DNA from: Cucumibacter marinus DSM 18995
GTDB taxonomy: Bacteria > Pseudomonadota > Alphaproteobacteria > Rhizobiales > Devosiaceae
Length of the DNA: 64,000 nucleotides
Assembly (NCBI RefSeq): GCF_000429865.1
Contig: NZ_KE386977.1
Coordinates: 460,854-524,853, forward strand
Reading direction: 5' to 3'
Part shown: positions 51,918-60,469 of the stretch, one piece after another
Layout: each line of letters opens with the position of its first letter
How positions within the stretch are numbered: the stretch's first letter is position 1
Notes under the pieces: generated by a model
Database searches by the model: none
What the model was told of the DNA's origin: nothing
What the model saw: only the letters and a program-made list of their open reading frames with translations
Program-made: the position numbers and the translations under genes

Positions 51918-52879
51918 CACCGCGCCTCCTCAAGGAAGATATGGTCAAGGGCTCCGGATGGATCGGGCTGCGGATCGCTGCGAACCTCGGCCAGCATGGC
52001 CTGCATCTCCGCCCTTGCTTCGGCATCGATCGCCGCCAGCCCCTCGGCATCCCCTTCGCCCCGGGCGATCAGGATGTCGCGGTATCGGCTGATCGGATCC
52101 ATCTCGGCCCGTTTGCGCTTCTTTTCGGAACGGTCGCGATAGCCATCGTGATCGCCTTCATAATGACCCCGGAACCGGTAACAGGTCGCCTCGATCACCG
52201 ACGGGCCGCCGCCCTTTCGGGTTTTCCTGACAGTTGCGGCGAAAGCTTCGGTCAGCCCCTCCACATCCGTGCCAACGACGGTCTCTCCCGCGAGGCCATA
52301 GGCCGCAGCGCGCTCGGATATGGTGGAGGTCGCCGTGACCTCGCCGATCGGGACCGAAATCGCATATTGATTGTTCTCGATCAGGCAAACCAGCGGCAGA
52401 TCCCACACGGCGGCCATGTTGAGGCATTCGTGAAAGGTACCGTGATTGGTGGCGCCATCCCCGCAAATGCCCACCGCCACATGCGGAAGACCCCTGAGTT
52501 TGAACGCATAGGCATAGCCGAGCGCCACCGGCAGCGATGCACCGACAATGCCCGTCGCCGAGAAATGGCGATCCGGATCGAATGGATGCATGTGCCCGCC
52601 GCGTCCACGGCACAGGCCGGTTTCGCGTTCGAATATCTCGGCCAGCAGCGCGCGCGGCGGCACACCCTTGGCAAGAGCGTGATAGTGATTGCGATGGGTG
52701 CTGACGACCGCGTCCTCGGGCGTCAGCGCATGGGCAAGGGCGACCCCGATCGCTTCCTGTCCGATTGACGTATGCAGTTCGCCGTGAATCTCGAAGGTCG
52801 GCACACCTTCGAGGCAGGCTTCCTCGAAGGCGCGCATCCTGGTCATCATGCGATAGAGATTGAGCGGATTCAGTTTCAT
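51917..52879 (-). CDS. 2-oxoacid dehydrogenase E1 alpha subunit-like (TPP-dependent)
   Basis: This 320-residue alpha subunit has the TPP/Mg motif GDGATN at 140-145 ending in NN at 169-170. The HTSIGQEAIGVAL and GLCRGRGGHMH segments (SFDNGRGG-type region) bind the pyrophosphate. It has the phosphorylation-loop-type sequence YRFRGHYEGDHDGYRD. Together with the beta subunit it forms the decarboxylating component. The pattern is nearest to acetoin dehydrogenase and short E1-type enzymes. It is preceded by the VOC gene with a 67-bp gap in the same operon. Confidence 0.9.
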   Translation of the reverse strand: MKLNPLNLYRMMTRMRAFEEACLEGVPTFEIHGELHTSIGQEAIGVALAHALTPEDAVVSTHRNHYHALAKGVPPRALLAEIFERETGLCRGRGGHMHPFDPDRHFSATGIVGASLPVALGYAYAFKLRGLPHVAVGICGDGATNHGTFHECLNMAAVWDLPLVCLIENNQYAISVPIGEVTATSTISERAAAYGLAGETVVGTDVEGLTEAFAATVRKTRKGGGPSVIEATCYRFRGHYEGDHDGYRDRSEKKRKRAEMDPISRYRDILIARGEGDAEGLAAIDAEARAEMQAMLAEVRSDPQPDPSGALDHIFLEEAR

Positions 52880-52946
52880 GACAATTGGGCCGGGCTGACT
52901 CGGGCTATGGGTTCGTGGATCGGAACATCACCATGTTGAATGACGA

Positions 52947-53384
52947 TCAGAGATCGGGAGGCCTGAGTTCGAGCAACTCGAAATATGACCCCCCGGGCTC
53001 GCGGCAATACCGGGATCGCCCCTCGGGAAATCCTGTGGTCTCCCCGATCGGTTGCGCGCCGGCGTTGCAAACCGCTTCGAGAGCGGCGTCGAGATCATCG
53101 ACCTCGATGCCGATATGCCCGCAGCCAGCAGGCAGGGGCAGGTCCGGCGCTGCCAATTCATGGCCGGCAAAGGCGATCAGTTCGAGTGTGGCCCCGCCTC
53201 CCGGAGGCGCGAGTTGCGCCAGATCGCACGAGACTTCGGACAACCCGGTCATGCTGCGGATATCCCGCGTCATACCGCGTTCCTCAAACACCGGGACAAA
53301 CCCGAAAACCTCGCGATAGAAGCTGACGGATCGATCGAAATCCTGCACGGCCAGAGAAAAATGCTCGATGGCCTTGATCTTCAT
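52947..53384 (-). CDS. VOC-family (glyoxalase-like) protein
   Basis: This 145-residue vicinal-oxygen-chelate protein has two beta-alpha-beta-beta-beta repeats. KIKAIEHFSLAVQDFDRSVSFYREVFGF carries the first metal His (HFSLAV). LIAFAGHELAAPDLPLPAGCGHIGIEVDDLDAALEAV carries the second (GHIGIEV), and a terminal glutamate is in GSYFELLEL. This is a complete metal site of the glyoxalase I or methylmalonyl-CoA-epimerase-like kind. It is sandwiched between CobW and E1 alpha genes and could epimerise or isomerise an intermediate. Its start overlaps the CobW stop (ATGA). Confidence 0.87.
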   Translation of the reverse strand: MKIKAIEHFSLAVQDFDRSVSFYREVFGFVPVFEERGMTRDIRSMTGLSEVSCDLAQLAPPGGGATLELIAFAGHELAAPDLPLPAGCGHIGIEVDDLDAALEAVCNAGAQPIGETTGFPEGRSRYCREPGGSYFELLELRPPDL

Positions 53385-54433
53385 GCGGCACCTCTTTTCC
53401 GCATTCCCGCCGGTAGGATTGCCCGTTTCACCAGATCGTCCAGCGCCTCGCGGAATGCCGCGTCCGCTTTGGCCGAGAAGATGGCGACAATTCCGAACGC
53501 GTCCGCGTCGCCGGCCCCGTTCGTTCCAGGGCAGGTCATGAACCTTGGCCGGTCCACCAGGTGCTGGACGGCGTGGATGACAGCTGCCTCGTCGGTATCA
53601 TCGAACCGGACCACGCCCTTGAGGCGCAAAAGCGCCTGCCCCCGGTCATGGCAAAGCACCCTGATGCCCGCCATGAGAACATCGAGGTCGAGCTGGCGAG
53701 CACCGGTCCTGATGCCGTGGCTCGCAAAACCGCCGGCGTGATCATGGGAGTGAATGCCGGGTTTTGAGGGGTTCAACTGCACCCTCGGGTCGAATGAAAA
53801 CAGCAAATCTTCATCGTCCTCTCCCCCCGGAACGAGGGGCGCCGCAATGCCCGCCCTGCGAAGTTGGCGGGCAATCTCTGTCTCGGCGTCCGGTCCCGCA
53901 AGATCGCGCTTGGTCAAAACCACCTTGTCCGCCGCCTGCAACTGCACCATCGCGATCTCATGCCGCTCAAGCTGGTCGGGGCCGAGAACCGCGTCGAACG
54001 TGGTCGCGATCCCTTCGAGACGGAAACGCGACAGCCTCAGGGGATCGGTAAGTAGAGCTTGCAGGAGGGGACGGGGATCGGCTAGCCCGCTGGTTTCGAC
54101 GATTACCCGCGAGAACGCCGGAATTTCCCCCCGGACACTGCGATCCAGAAGCGTTCGCAAAGCCCGGGCGAGATCGCCCTGAGCCTGGCAGCATAAACAC
54201 CCGCCGGGCATGACCAGAACCGAATCGTCGGCCGCCTCGAGCATGAGATGATCGAGCCCGACCTCCCCGAACTCGTTCACGACAACCGCCGTGCCCTTGG
54301 TGGACGCCCCGGCGAGCAGGCCCCTGACAAGTGTCGTCTTCCCGCTCCCCAGAAACCCGGTGAGTACGGTCACCGGAAGCGGGGGATCGGGAAGGAGGGA
54401 CAGGCTCCGCGGATCGGGCAAGGGACTGCTCAT
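53381..54433 (-). CDS. CobW/P47K-family GTP-binding metallochaperone
   Basis: This 350-residue G3E GTPase has Walker A GFLGSGKTT at 26-34, the switch region VVVNEFGEVGLDH, and the metal motif C79-L-C81-C82 (GGCLCCQ). The guanine-specificity element is LTKRDLAG. The C-terminal CobW_C domain has HSHDHAGGF His residues, characteristic of zinc or other metal transfer. In this operon it probably delivers a metal to the M20 amidohydrolase or the VOC enzyme. It overlaps the amidohydrolase by four bases and the VOC gene by four bases. Confidence 0.9.
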   Translation of the reverse strand: MSSPLPDPRSLSLLPDPPLPVTVLTGFLGSGKTTLVRGLLAGASTKGTAVVVNEFGEVGLDHLMLEAADDSVLVMPGGCLCCQAQGDLARALRTLLDRSVRGEIPAFSRVIVETSGLADPRPLLQALLTDPLRLSRFRLEGIATTFDAVLGPDQLERHEIAMVQLQAADKVVLTKRDLAGPDAETEIARQLRRAGIAAPLVPGGEDDEDLLFSFDPRVQLNPSKPGIHSHDHAGGFASHGIRTGARQLDLDVLMAGIRVLCHDRGQALLRLKGVVRFDDTDEAAVIHAVQHLVDRPRFMTCPGTNGAGDADAFGIVAIFSAKADAAFREALDDLVKRAILPAGMRKRGAA

Positions 54434-55809
54434 TCCACCCAGCTCGCATCCCAGAATGCATGTGGACTGGACCGCATGGTTTCGCGCGCGCCATACTGCG
54501 GCTCACCGAGGTCGACACCTTCTGCCCTGCGGGCGCGTTCCTCCCGGGCCGCTTCCACAAGCCTTGTGTTCTTCAGCAGGCCTACACCCGCGATGGCAAG
54601 CGCCTCCGAAACCATCAGGGCGCCGCGATGGCTGGCGGCATGCCCCGACAAGGCGGTCAACGCCCAGTTGTGCAGGGGCACCTGCTCGGGAAAGGCCCAG
54701 TTGAGGCGCCCGAGCGGTATGCGCCAGCTGACCTCGCCATCATCCTGCCCGTAAGGGTCAACCCCTTCATCGAAATAGCCGACCTCCTCATGCAGCGTCA
54801 TGGCCTCTCCCGGCTTGCAGGCCCTCGCAAGACTGGTCATGAACTCCCGTTCGGCTTGCGGCCATGCCGGCGGCCCCACCACCTGAAGGGCGCCAAACAG
54901 ATGCTGCGCCAGCGTGTCATTGGGCAGATAGCCGCGCGTGGCCGAGATGAACTGATGCCGGAACGAGACCCCGGCCATCTCCGCAGCGCGACCGGCGATG
55001 TCCATAGTGAAGTCGAAAACCTCGCGCGCCCGTTCGAAATCCGCCTGACGGGCCGTCAGCCACAGCCGCGCCTCGTCAGGTGTCACATTGGGAATAAGCC
55101 CGCCAACGCGGAGAACATGCTCAACCGACACATCGGGGAAATGATGGGCACGCAACCGCTCGATCGACTGCACGGCCAGTTCCGCGGCATCGAGCGCATT
55201 GCGCCGCCGCACGCTGCCGCCGTGCCCCGATTCTCCCTCGAACACCAATTCCCCGTTGACGACGGACTGGCACGGACGCGAAAGCGCGCCGTTCTGATAG
55301 TCCCCATGCGAGGTCAGGATGACATCGATGCCCTCGAAGGCGCCCAGTCCCAGCAAGGCCACCTTGCCCCACACGATCTCCTCGGCGGGCGTCCCGATGA
55401 CCACAATCTCGCCGTCAAGGCCCGCCTCGCGCGCCGCCTTCGAGGCGGCAATCGCCGCAGCGCAATTGGCTGGACCGATCAGATTGTGACCGCAGGCGTG
55501 ACCGGCCGATTTTCCGGTCCGCTGGCGGTGAGGCACCGCCGCATTGTCCGTGCCCGGCAGGGCATCGAACTCGGCCAGAAAGGCAATCCTCGGCCCTGCT
55601 CCGCCACGCCGTGCGATGAAGGCGGTCGGCAGTCCGCAAGCGCCGCGCTCCACCTCAAAACCTTCGCTTTCGAGCCAGTCACATAGTGCGGCACTCGCGT
55701 GGAACTCCATGTTCCCAAGCTCGGGATTCGACCACAACTCATTGAAATAATGAATTGTTTTATCCCTGAGAGTCGACCAGTGTTGGCGTGTGGCTGCGAC
55801 CGTGTCCAT
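54430..55809 (-). CDS. M20D-family amidohydrolase (AbgB-like)
   Basis: This 459-residue cytoplasmic metallopeptidase-like hydrolase has GHACGH at 103-108 (His and bridging Cys ligands), GTPAEE at 139-144 (catalytic Glu and metal Glu) and a later HGD segment with a metal His. The pattern is closest to the p-aminobenzoyl-glutamate hydrolase B subunit. It cleaves an amide bond of an N-acyl amino acid or similar. Longer in-frame starts (55848, 55926) would put an AT-rich, Asn/Lys-rich leader and a palindromic operator inside the coding region, so 55809 is preferred although no clear ribosome site precedes it. It is the first gene of the catabolic operon and diverges from a GntR gene. Confidence 0.88.
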   Translation of the reverse strand: MDTVAATRQHWSTLRDKTIHYFNELWSNPELGNMEFHASAALCDWLESEGFEVERGACGLPTAFIARRGGAGPRIAFLAEFDALPGTDNAAVPHRQRTGKSAGHACGHNLIGPANCAAAIAASKAAREAGLDGEIVVIGTPAEEIVWGKVALLGLGAFEGIDVILTSHGDYQNGALSRPCQSVVNGELVFEGESGHGGSVRRRNALDAAELAVQSIERLRAHHFPDVSVEHVLRVGGLIPNVTPDEARLWLTARQADFERAREVFDFTMDIAGRAAEMAGVSFRHQFISATRGYLPNDTLAQHLFGALQVVGPPAWPQAEREFMTSLARACKPGEAMTLHEEVGYFDEGVDPYGQDDGEVSWRIPLGRLNWAFPEQVPLHNWALTALSGHAASHRGALMVSEALAIAGVGLLKNTRLVEAAREERARRAEGVDLGEPQYGARETMRSSPHAFWDASWVE

Positions 55810-55824
55810 GAATTGTTTTTTGTT

Positions 55825-55838
55825 AATTGTTGACAATT
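55825..55838. promoter_or_regulatory. Candidate operator between amidohydrolase and GntR genes
   Basis: AATTGT-TG-ACAATT is a perfect 14-bp inverted repeat in the AT-rich divergent promoter. Its TTGTNNACAA core is a common form for FCD-type GntR regulators. It overlaps a TTGACA -35-like hexamer (55830-55835) reading toward the GntR gene. Confidence 0.55.
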
Positions 55839-55908
55839 TGCAATTCATAGTCTCTCGTTTCGGGGATGCTGTCAAACCCCAAAGCTTGACAGTCCGAGGA
55901 GAACGAAC

Positions 55909-56616
55909 TTGAGCGAAAAGTTCCACGCCGTCTCATCGCCGAGCCTTGTCGGGCAGGTAAAGGAACAGATCCAGCGCGCCATCACCGATGGCGAATTGCT
56001 GCCCAACCGGCGGTTGGGCGAGAGCGAGATCGCCGAGAAACTCGGTGTCAGCCGGGGTCCGGTGCGCGAGGCTGCCCGGCTTCTCGAACAAAGGGGGCTG
56101 CTGGTCTACCTGCCCCGCCGCGGTTTTTTCGTCCGCCAGTTCGAAGCCTCCGAAATCGAGGACCTCTACGAGGTGCGCGAGTGGATCGAGGCAGCTGCGA
56201 TCGCAGCGGCGGTCAAACGCGCCTCGCCCCAAGAGCTCGACACACTCGTCAAAACCCATGAGCAGCTCCGCCTGCGCGCGCAGAGCGGCGACCAGTCCGA
56301 CCTGATCGAGGCAATCATCGAATTTCACCGCTCCATCTGTCACCTGTCGCACAATGCCCGCCTGCTGCGCCTGTTCGACGAGTTCAGCAGCGAGATGCGG
56401 CAGATCCTGTCGGTACTGGGCGTCAAGCTCGATGAATCGGGAAACCCGGCCGAAGGCCAGCAGGCCCTGCTCGAGCACATCATTGCCCGCAACAGCGCCG
56501 CCGCCGCCCGGGAAATGCGCCGCCTCATCAGGCAGGCGAAAGACGAAGTGCTTCACAGCTTCCACCGCCGTCATGGCGGCAAGGAAAATGCCGGAACCGG
56601 GACCAAGACCCCGTAA
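55909..56616 (+). CDS. GntR-family transcriptional regulator, FCD type
   Basis: This 235-residue regulator has a winged helix at 12-75 (LGESEIAEKLGVSRGPVREAARLLEQRGLLVYLPRRGFFVR) and a C-terminal FCD domain with EAIIEFHRSICHLS and a late LLEHIIARNS segment carrying ligand His positions. The start codon is TTG at 55909, supported by GAGGAGA eight bases upstream. It is flanked by the catabolic operon (minus) and the importer operon (plus), and the palindrome at 55825 lies between, so it probably controls both. The effector is presumably the imported compound or a degradation product. Confidence 0.92.
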   Translation: MSEKFHAVSSPSLVGQVKEQIQRAITDGELLPNRRLGESEIAEKLGVSRGPVREAARLLEQRGLLVYLPRRGFFVRQFEASEIEDLYEVREWIEAAAIAAAVKRASPQELDTLVKTHEQLRLRAQSGDQSDLIEAIIEFHRSICHLSHNARLLRLFDEFSSEMRQILSVLGVKLDESGNPAEGQQALLEHIIARNSAAAAREMRRLIRQAKDEVLHSFHRRHGGKENAGTGTKTP

Positions 56617-56667
56617 GACCGGCATGGGAGGAACGCCGCGTTCAACCAACGACGAAGGGAGGATCAG

Positions 56668-57495
56668 ATGCGGTATCAATCAAAGGGGCGGATCGCGCCG
56701 GTGCTCGTGACCAGTCTGGGACTGGTCATGGCCATTGGCGGCGCCGCCAGCGCCGAGGTCGCACCCCCGGCAGGAATAGACGAGGCCGGAAAGATCGTGT
56801 TCTGCACGGAACTGGCCTACCCGCCCTGGGAGATGCTCAACCCCCAAACCCAGGAACCCGAGGGTTTCGATATCGACATCGCCGCGGCCTTGGCCAATGC
56901 GATGGACGTTGAAGCCGAACACAAGAACATCTCGTTCGACGGGTTGATCCCGGCCCTGCAGGCCGGTCAGTGTGACGCCATCATTTCCGGCCTCGCCAAC
57001 AAGCCGGAGCGCCGGGAAGTCGTCGACTTCGTAGACTATGCCGTTGCCGGCAATGCCCTGATCGTGCGGGCAGATGACGATGCGAGCTTTGAAACCCTTG
57101 AGGATCTCTCGGGCTACAAGGTTTCCGTCGCAGTCGGCTCCGCTCTCGAGGCGGAACTCAACACCGCCAACGAGGCCATCGTAGCCGCGGGCAATGAGCC
57201 GATGGAGATCATCGCGCTGCAGAGCGGCACCGATGCCTTCCAGCAGCTCACCGCAGGCCTGGCGGACGTCTATTTCGGCTCCACCGATCAGGCGGGCTAT
57301 TTCAACGCCCAACGGCCGGGCCTGCTTAAACTCGCAAGTCCACAGCTCTTCTCGCTGACCATCGGCGTCGCGACGCTCAAATCGGCCGGCGATCTTCATG
57401 ACGCTATCGCCGCAGCATTCGCCGATATCCGCGACAATGGAGGCTATGGCGATATCCTGGCGACCTGGGGCTTCGAGGCCCTGGCGATAGAGTGA
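56668..57495 (+). CDS. Amino-acid-type ABC transporter substrate-binding protein
   Basis: This 275-residue periplasmic protein has a signal peptide (residues 1-29, ending GAASA-EV). Lobe 1 begins KIVFCTELAYPPWEMLNPQTQEPEGFDIDIAAAL, with DGLIPALQAGQCDAIISGLANKPERREVVDFVDY containing the usual Arg that holds a carboxylate. Lobe 2 has LSGYKVSVAVGSALEAE. It delivers its ligand to the permease encoded at 57558. Cognate enzymes suggest an amide-linked or gamma-glutamyl-like amino compound. A strong hairpin terminator follows immediately. Confidence 0.93.
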   Translation: MRYQSKGRIAPVLVTSLGLVMAIGGAASAEVAPPAGIDEAGKIVFCTELAYPPWEMLNPQTQEPEGFDIDIAAALANAMDVEAEHKNISFDGLIPALQAGQCDAIISGLANKPERREVVDFVDYAVAGNALIVRADDDASFETLEDLSGYKVSVAVGSALEAELNTANEAIVAAGNEPMEIIALQSGTDAFQQLTAGLADVYFGSTDQAGYFNAQRPGLLKLASPQLFSLTIGVATLKSAGDLHDAIAAAFADIRDNGGYGDILATWGFEALAIE

Positions 57496-57500
57496 CCTGC

Positions 57501-57538
57501 AACTGCCCGGTGGCGATCATGCGACCGGGCAGTTTTTT
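57501..57538 (+). terminator. Intrinsic terminator/attenuator between binding protein and permease
   Basis: An AACTGCCCGG arm pairs with CCGGGCAGTT after a 14-base loop, and TTTTTT follows directly (57533-57538). It lies six bases after the binding-protein stop and 20 bases before the permease start. Partial read-through would give excess binding protein over membrane components, a common arrangement. Confidence 0.85.
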
Positions 57539-57557
57539 CCGTAAGGAGCGAGACTGA

Positions 57558-58337
57558 ATGGTCGATGGCATCAATATCGATGGCGCATTCTTTCTGCGAT
57601 ATCTGTTCAACCCGCCCGCCATCCTCTGGCAGGGCCTCTGGCTGACAATCTGGATCTCCATCGTTGCCCAGATCATGGGCATGATCGTCGGTCTTCTGAT
57701 CGCCTTGTGCATGCGGTCGAGGCATTGGTGGCTGCGCGCCTTCGGGCGTTTTTATGTCTGGATCTGGCGGGGCACCCCGGTGCTGGTCCAACTCGTGCTG
57801 ATCTATACCGGCGTCGCGGCTGCCGGGTTTTACAAATATCCGGACATCACCATCGGTTTCTTCGTCCTCACGGGCCCGCTTCAGGCCGCGCTTATCGCCC
57901 TCTCTCTCAATGAGGGGGCTTATATGGCAGAGATATTCCGCGCCGCCCTTGGCTCGATCGACAAAGGCCAGTTCGACGCGGTCAAGGCGCTTGGCATGCG
58001 TCCGGTGACGGCCATGCGCTACATCATTCTTCCGCAGGCCGCCCGTATCGTCATTCCGCCACTCGGCAATGAATTCACCCTTCTTATCAAGGGAACCTCA
58101 CTACTCGCCGTAATTGGCATCCGCGAATTGTTCGGCACGATCCAGCAGCTCAATGCCGCAACCTTCAGAACCTTCGAGCTCTTCGTGATCGCCGCCATCT
58201 GGTATCTCGTGCTGACCTCGATCATGGGCTTTGTCCAGCGGCATATCGAGGCCTATTACAGCCGCTACGATCCGCCTTTGAGCAGCCAGACAAAAGCCAG
58301 GGTGAAGATGCGGGGGCTGATTTCAGCGCAACGATAG
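57558..58337 (+). CDS. Amino-acid-type ABC transporter permease
   Basis: This 259-residue permease has an N-terminal membrane helix (GLWLTIWISIVAQIMGMIVGLLIALCM), the family motif VWIWRGTPVLVQLVLIY, and the ATPase-docking loop MAEIFRAALGSIDKGQFDAVKALGMRPVTAMRYIILPQAARIVIP. Only one permease gene is present, so the channel is probably a homodimer. It lies downstream of the terminator hairpin and four bases before the ATPase gene. Confidence 0.94.
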   Translation: MVDGINIDGAFFLRYLFNPPAILWQGLWLTIWISIVAQIMGMIVGLLIALCMRSRHWWLRAFGRFYVWIWRGTPVLVQLVLIYTGVAAAGFYKYPDITIGFFVLTGPLQAALIALSLNEGAYMAEIFRAALGSIDKGQFDAVKALGMRPVTAMRYIILPQAARIVIPPLGNEFTLLIKGTSLLAVIGIRELFGTIQQLNAATFRTFELFVIAAIWYLVLTSIMGFVQRHIEAYYSRYDPPLSSQTKARVKMRGLISAQR

Positions 58338-58340
58338 ATC

Positions 58341-59117
58341 ATGTCCAACACAACTCCTTCCCCTCTCGTTTCCGTCGAGGCAGTCCACAAATCCTATGGC
58401 GCGCTCGAAATCCTCAAAGGCATCTCCTTTGACGTGTCGCGCGGCGAGGTGGTGTGTCTGATCGGTCCGTCTGGATCGGGCAAGACCACCATGGTGCGCT
58501 GCATCAATCACCTCGAGACGATCCAGGCCGGCCGCATCACGGTGGGCGGCGAGATGATCGGCTACCGCGAACACAATGGCCATCTCCTCGAATTGCCAGA
58601 AAGCCGGATCTCCCTGCAGCGCCAGAAGATCGGCATGGTGTTCCAGCGCTTCAACCTGTTTCCCAACCTCACCGCTTTGGGCAACATTACCGTCGGACCC
58701 GTTCGCGTTCAGCGACGCAGGGAAGCCGAAGTGCGGGCAGAGGCGCTTGAACTCCTGCGCCGGGTCAGGCTGGCCGACAAGGCGGACAATTTTCCGTCCC
58801 AGCTATCGGGCGGTCAGCAGCAGCGCGTGGCCATTGCCCGCGCACTGGCCATGAAACCCGAAGTGATGCTGTTCGACGAACCGACAAGCGCCCTCGATCC
58901 GGAAACGGTCGGCGAGGTGCTCGACGTGATCAAGGAACTTGCCGCCGAAGGCATGACCATGATCATCGTCACCCACGAACTCGGTTTCGCCAGAGATGTC
59001 GCCGACCGCGTCATCATGATGGACCAGGGCGAGATCGTCGAAATCGGAGCAGCCACCGAGATGTTCAGCGCTCCGCGATCGGACCGCACCCGCGCATTCC
59101 TGCAGTCCCTCAAATAA
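58341..59117 (+). CDS. Amino-acid-type ABC transporter ATP-binding protein
   Basis: This 258-residue PAAT-type ATPase has Walker [10 protein letters not shown] at about 41-49, Q-loop [12 protein letters not shown], signature [15 protein letters not shown], Walker [15 protein letters not shown] and switch His in [12 protein letters not shown]. An insert at about 68-85 ([19 protein letters not shown]) is typical of the group. It completes the importer of binding protein, permease and ATPase. A TSUP transporter gene follows after 67 bp. Confidence 0.95.
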   Translation: MSNTTPSPLVSVEAVHKSYGALEILKGISFDVSRGEVVCLIGPSGSGKTTMVRCINHLETIQAGRITVGGEMIGYREHNGHLLELPESRISLQRQKIGMVFQRFNLFPNLTALGNITVGPVRVQRRREAEVRAEALELLRRVRLADKADNFPSQLSGGQQQRVAIARALAMKPEVMLFDEPTSALDPETVGEVLDVIKELAAEGMTMIIVTHELGFARDVADRVIMMDQGEIVEIGAATEMFSAPRSDRTRAFLQSLK

Positions 59118-59184
59118 CGGCCCCGGCACATCTCATCTCGCCACTGCCGTCGGCAATAGCGGCGAACACCCAGGGAGAGACACA

Positions 59185-60006
59185 GTGATCGATATCCAGA
59201 TGGTCCCGATCCTGATCGGGATCGCCATTGTGACCGGCGCCTTTGCCGGAACCCTCGCGGGGCTTCTCGGGGTCGGCGGCGGCATCGTCATCGTCCCGGC
59301 GCTCTATTTCGCACTACAGTTCACCGGCGGCGATCCCGCACTTAGCATGCAGGTGGCCGTCGGGACCTCGCTGGCCACCATCATCGTGACCGCAATCTCC
59401 TCGAGCTGGGGTCATTTCCGCCGCGGCGCGCTCGATTTCGCCCTGCTCCGGCGCTGGGCGCCCTTTGTGCTGTTTGGCGTGGTGGGCGGGGCGTTTCTGG
59501 GCGGAGCAGTCAACGGCAAGGTGCTGGTGGCGGTCTTTGCCTGCGTGGCGGCCATTGTGGCCATCGACATGGTCTTCAGAAACCCAAAATCGAGCCCCGA
59601 ACCGCGCAGCGCATCGGGACCGCTCTGGGCCCTGCTTGGCATCCTCGCCGGCGGCATCTCGGCTATGATGGGCATTGGCGGCGGCACTGTCGGCGTACCG
59701 CTTCTGAGCATTCTGGGCTATGACATCCGCCGCGCCGTGGGCACATCGGCGGCGCTGGGCTTTATCATCGCCTTGCCCGCCTGCATCATCTATATCGCCA
59801 CGGGTTTGGGGCGCGAGGGCCTGCCCCCCTTTTCCCTCGGCTATGTCAACATCGTTGCGGCGCTCGTGATCATCCCGCTGACAACCGTCTTTGCCCAGCT
59901 TGGGGTGCGCATAGCCCATTCCATATCCTACCGGGCGCTGCGCCTGTGTTTCGGCTTCTTTCTGGCCATCACCGCGGTCCGGATGTTCCTCGATCTGGTA
60001 CCGTGA
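59185..60006 (+). CDS. TSUP-family (TauE/SafE) membrane exporter
   Basis: This 273-residue inner-membrane protein has seven to eight helices arranged as two related halves, each starting with a Gly-rich GVGGGxxxVP motif (GLLGVGGGIVIVPAL near 30 and MMGIGGGTVGVPLL near 165). The family exports sulfite, sulfoacetate and other small organosulfur or carboxylate anions. As the last gene of the importer operon it may remove an anionic end-product of the degradation pathway, and sulfite from a sulfonate is one option. The start has an AGGGAGAGA ribosome site. Confidence 0.9.
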   Translation: MIDIQMVPILIGIAIVTGAFAGTLAGLLGVGGGIVIVPALYFALQFTGGDPALSMQVAVGTSLATIIVTAISSSWGHFRRGALDFALLRRWAPFVLFGVVGGAFLGGAVNGKVLVAVFACVAAIVAIDMVFRNPKSSPEPRSASGPLWALLGILAGGISAMMGIGGGTVGVPLLSILGYDIRRAVGTSAALGFIIALPACIIYIATGLGREGLPPFSLGYVNIVAALVIIPLTTVFAQLGVRIAHSISYRALRLCFGFFLAITAVRMFLDLVP

Positions 60007-60469
60007 TCGCCGCGCTCGCGTCGGCAGTTGTTCGATTGTCGCCCAGTCCGCATCACGCCTGGTTCGAGGAAGTCAGAACTATCGACATCGCCGAGGAGTT
60101 CGCCTCCCTTGAAGGCGCGGTGCTGGCCATCACGAGGACCCAACGACACTGTCGTCGATCCGTCCGTCACGGACGCAAACATCGGACCAAACATGTTCCA
60201 CCAGAACCTCACGGTCTCGGGGCTGATATCGACCCCGCGTTCGTGCAGCAATCTTCGACGTTCCGCCACGAGAGTGGAAACCGGACGTACGACATCTCCG
60301 CGAGACGGATGATCTCAGGCGAGGTTCTGACGTAGCGGAACAGGTTCTTGGTACGCATTCAATCGCCCTACCCCGCACCGGTAGCAGAGAAAGGCAGTTT
60401 CTTCTGACAGTGCCCTCTTAGGCGCGAGGCCCGTGGTGGTTTCAACCTCGAAAATCTGGTCGATAGGTG
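60007..60469. other. Intergenic region with insertion-sequence debris
   Basis: Apart from the IS6-type remnant at 60174-60358, no gene is supported between the TSUP gene and the hypothetical gene ending at 60470. The remaining sequence has no obvious repeats or promoters facing a neighbour. Confidence 0.5.
60174..60358 (-). pseudogene. IS6/IS240-family transposase remnant (N-terminal part, frameshifted)
   Basis: Reading the minus strand from an ATG at 60358 gives LFRYVRTSPEIIRLAEMSYV, then RFPLSWRNVED. After a one-base frame slip, LLHERGVDI-SPETVRFWWNMFGPMFA follows (split here for length). This is the characteristic start of IS6/IS240-type transposases of alphaproteobacteria, with the helix-turn-helix region ETVRFWW. 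The catalytic DDE domain is absent, so it is inactive debris. It lies between the TSUP gene and the thiosulfate cluster and suggests an old insertion or rearrangement at this boundary. Confidence 0.75.
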
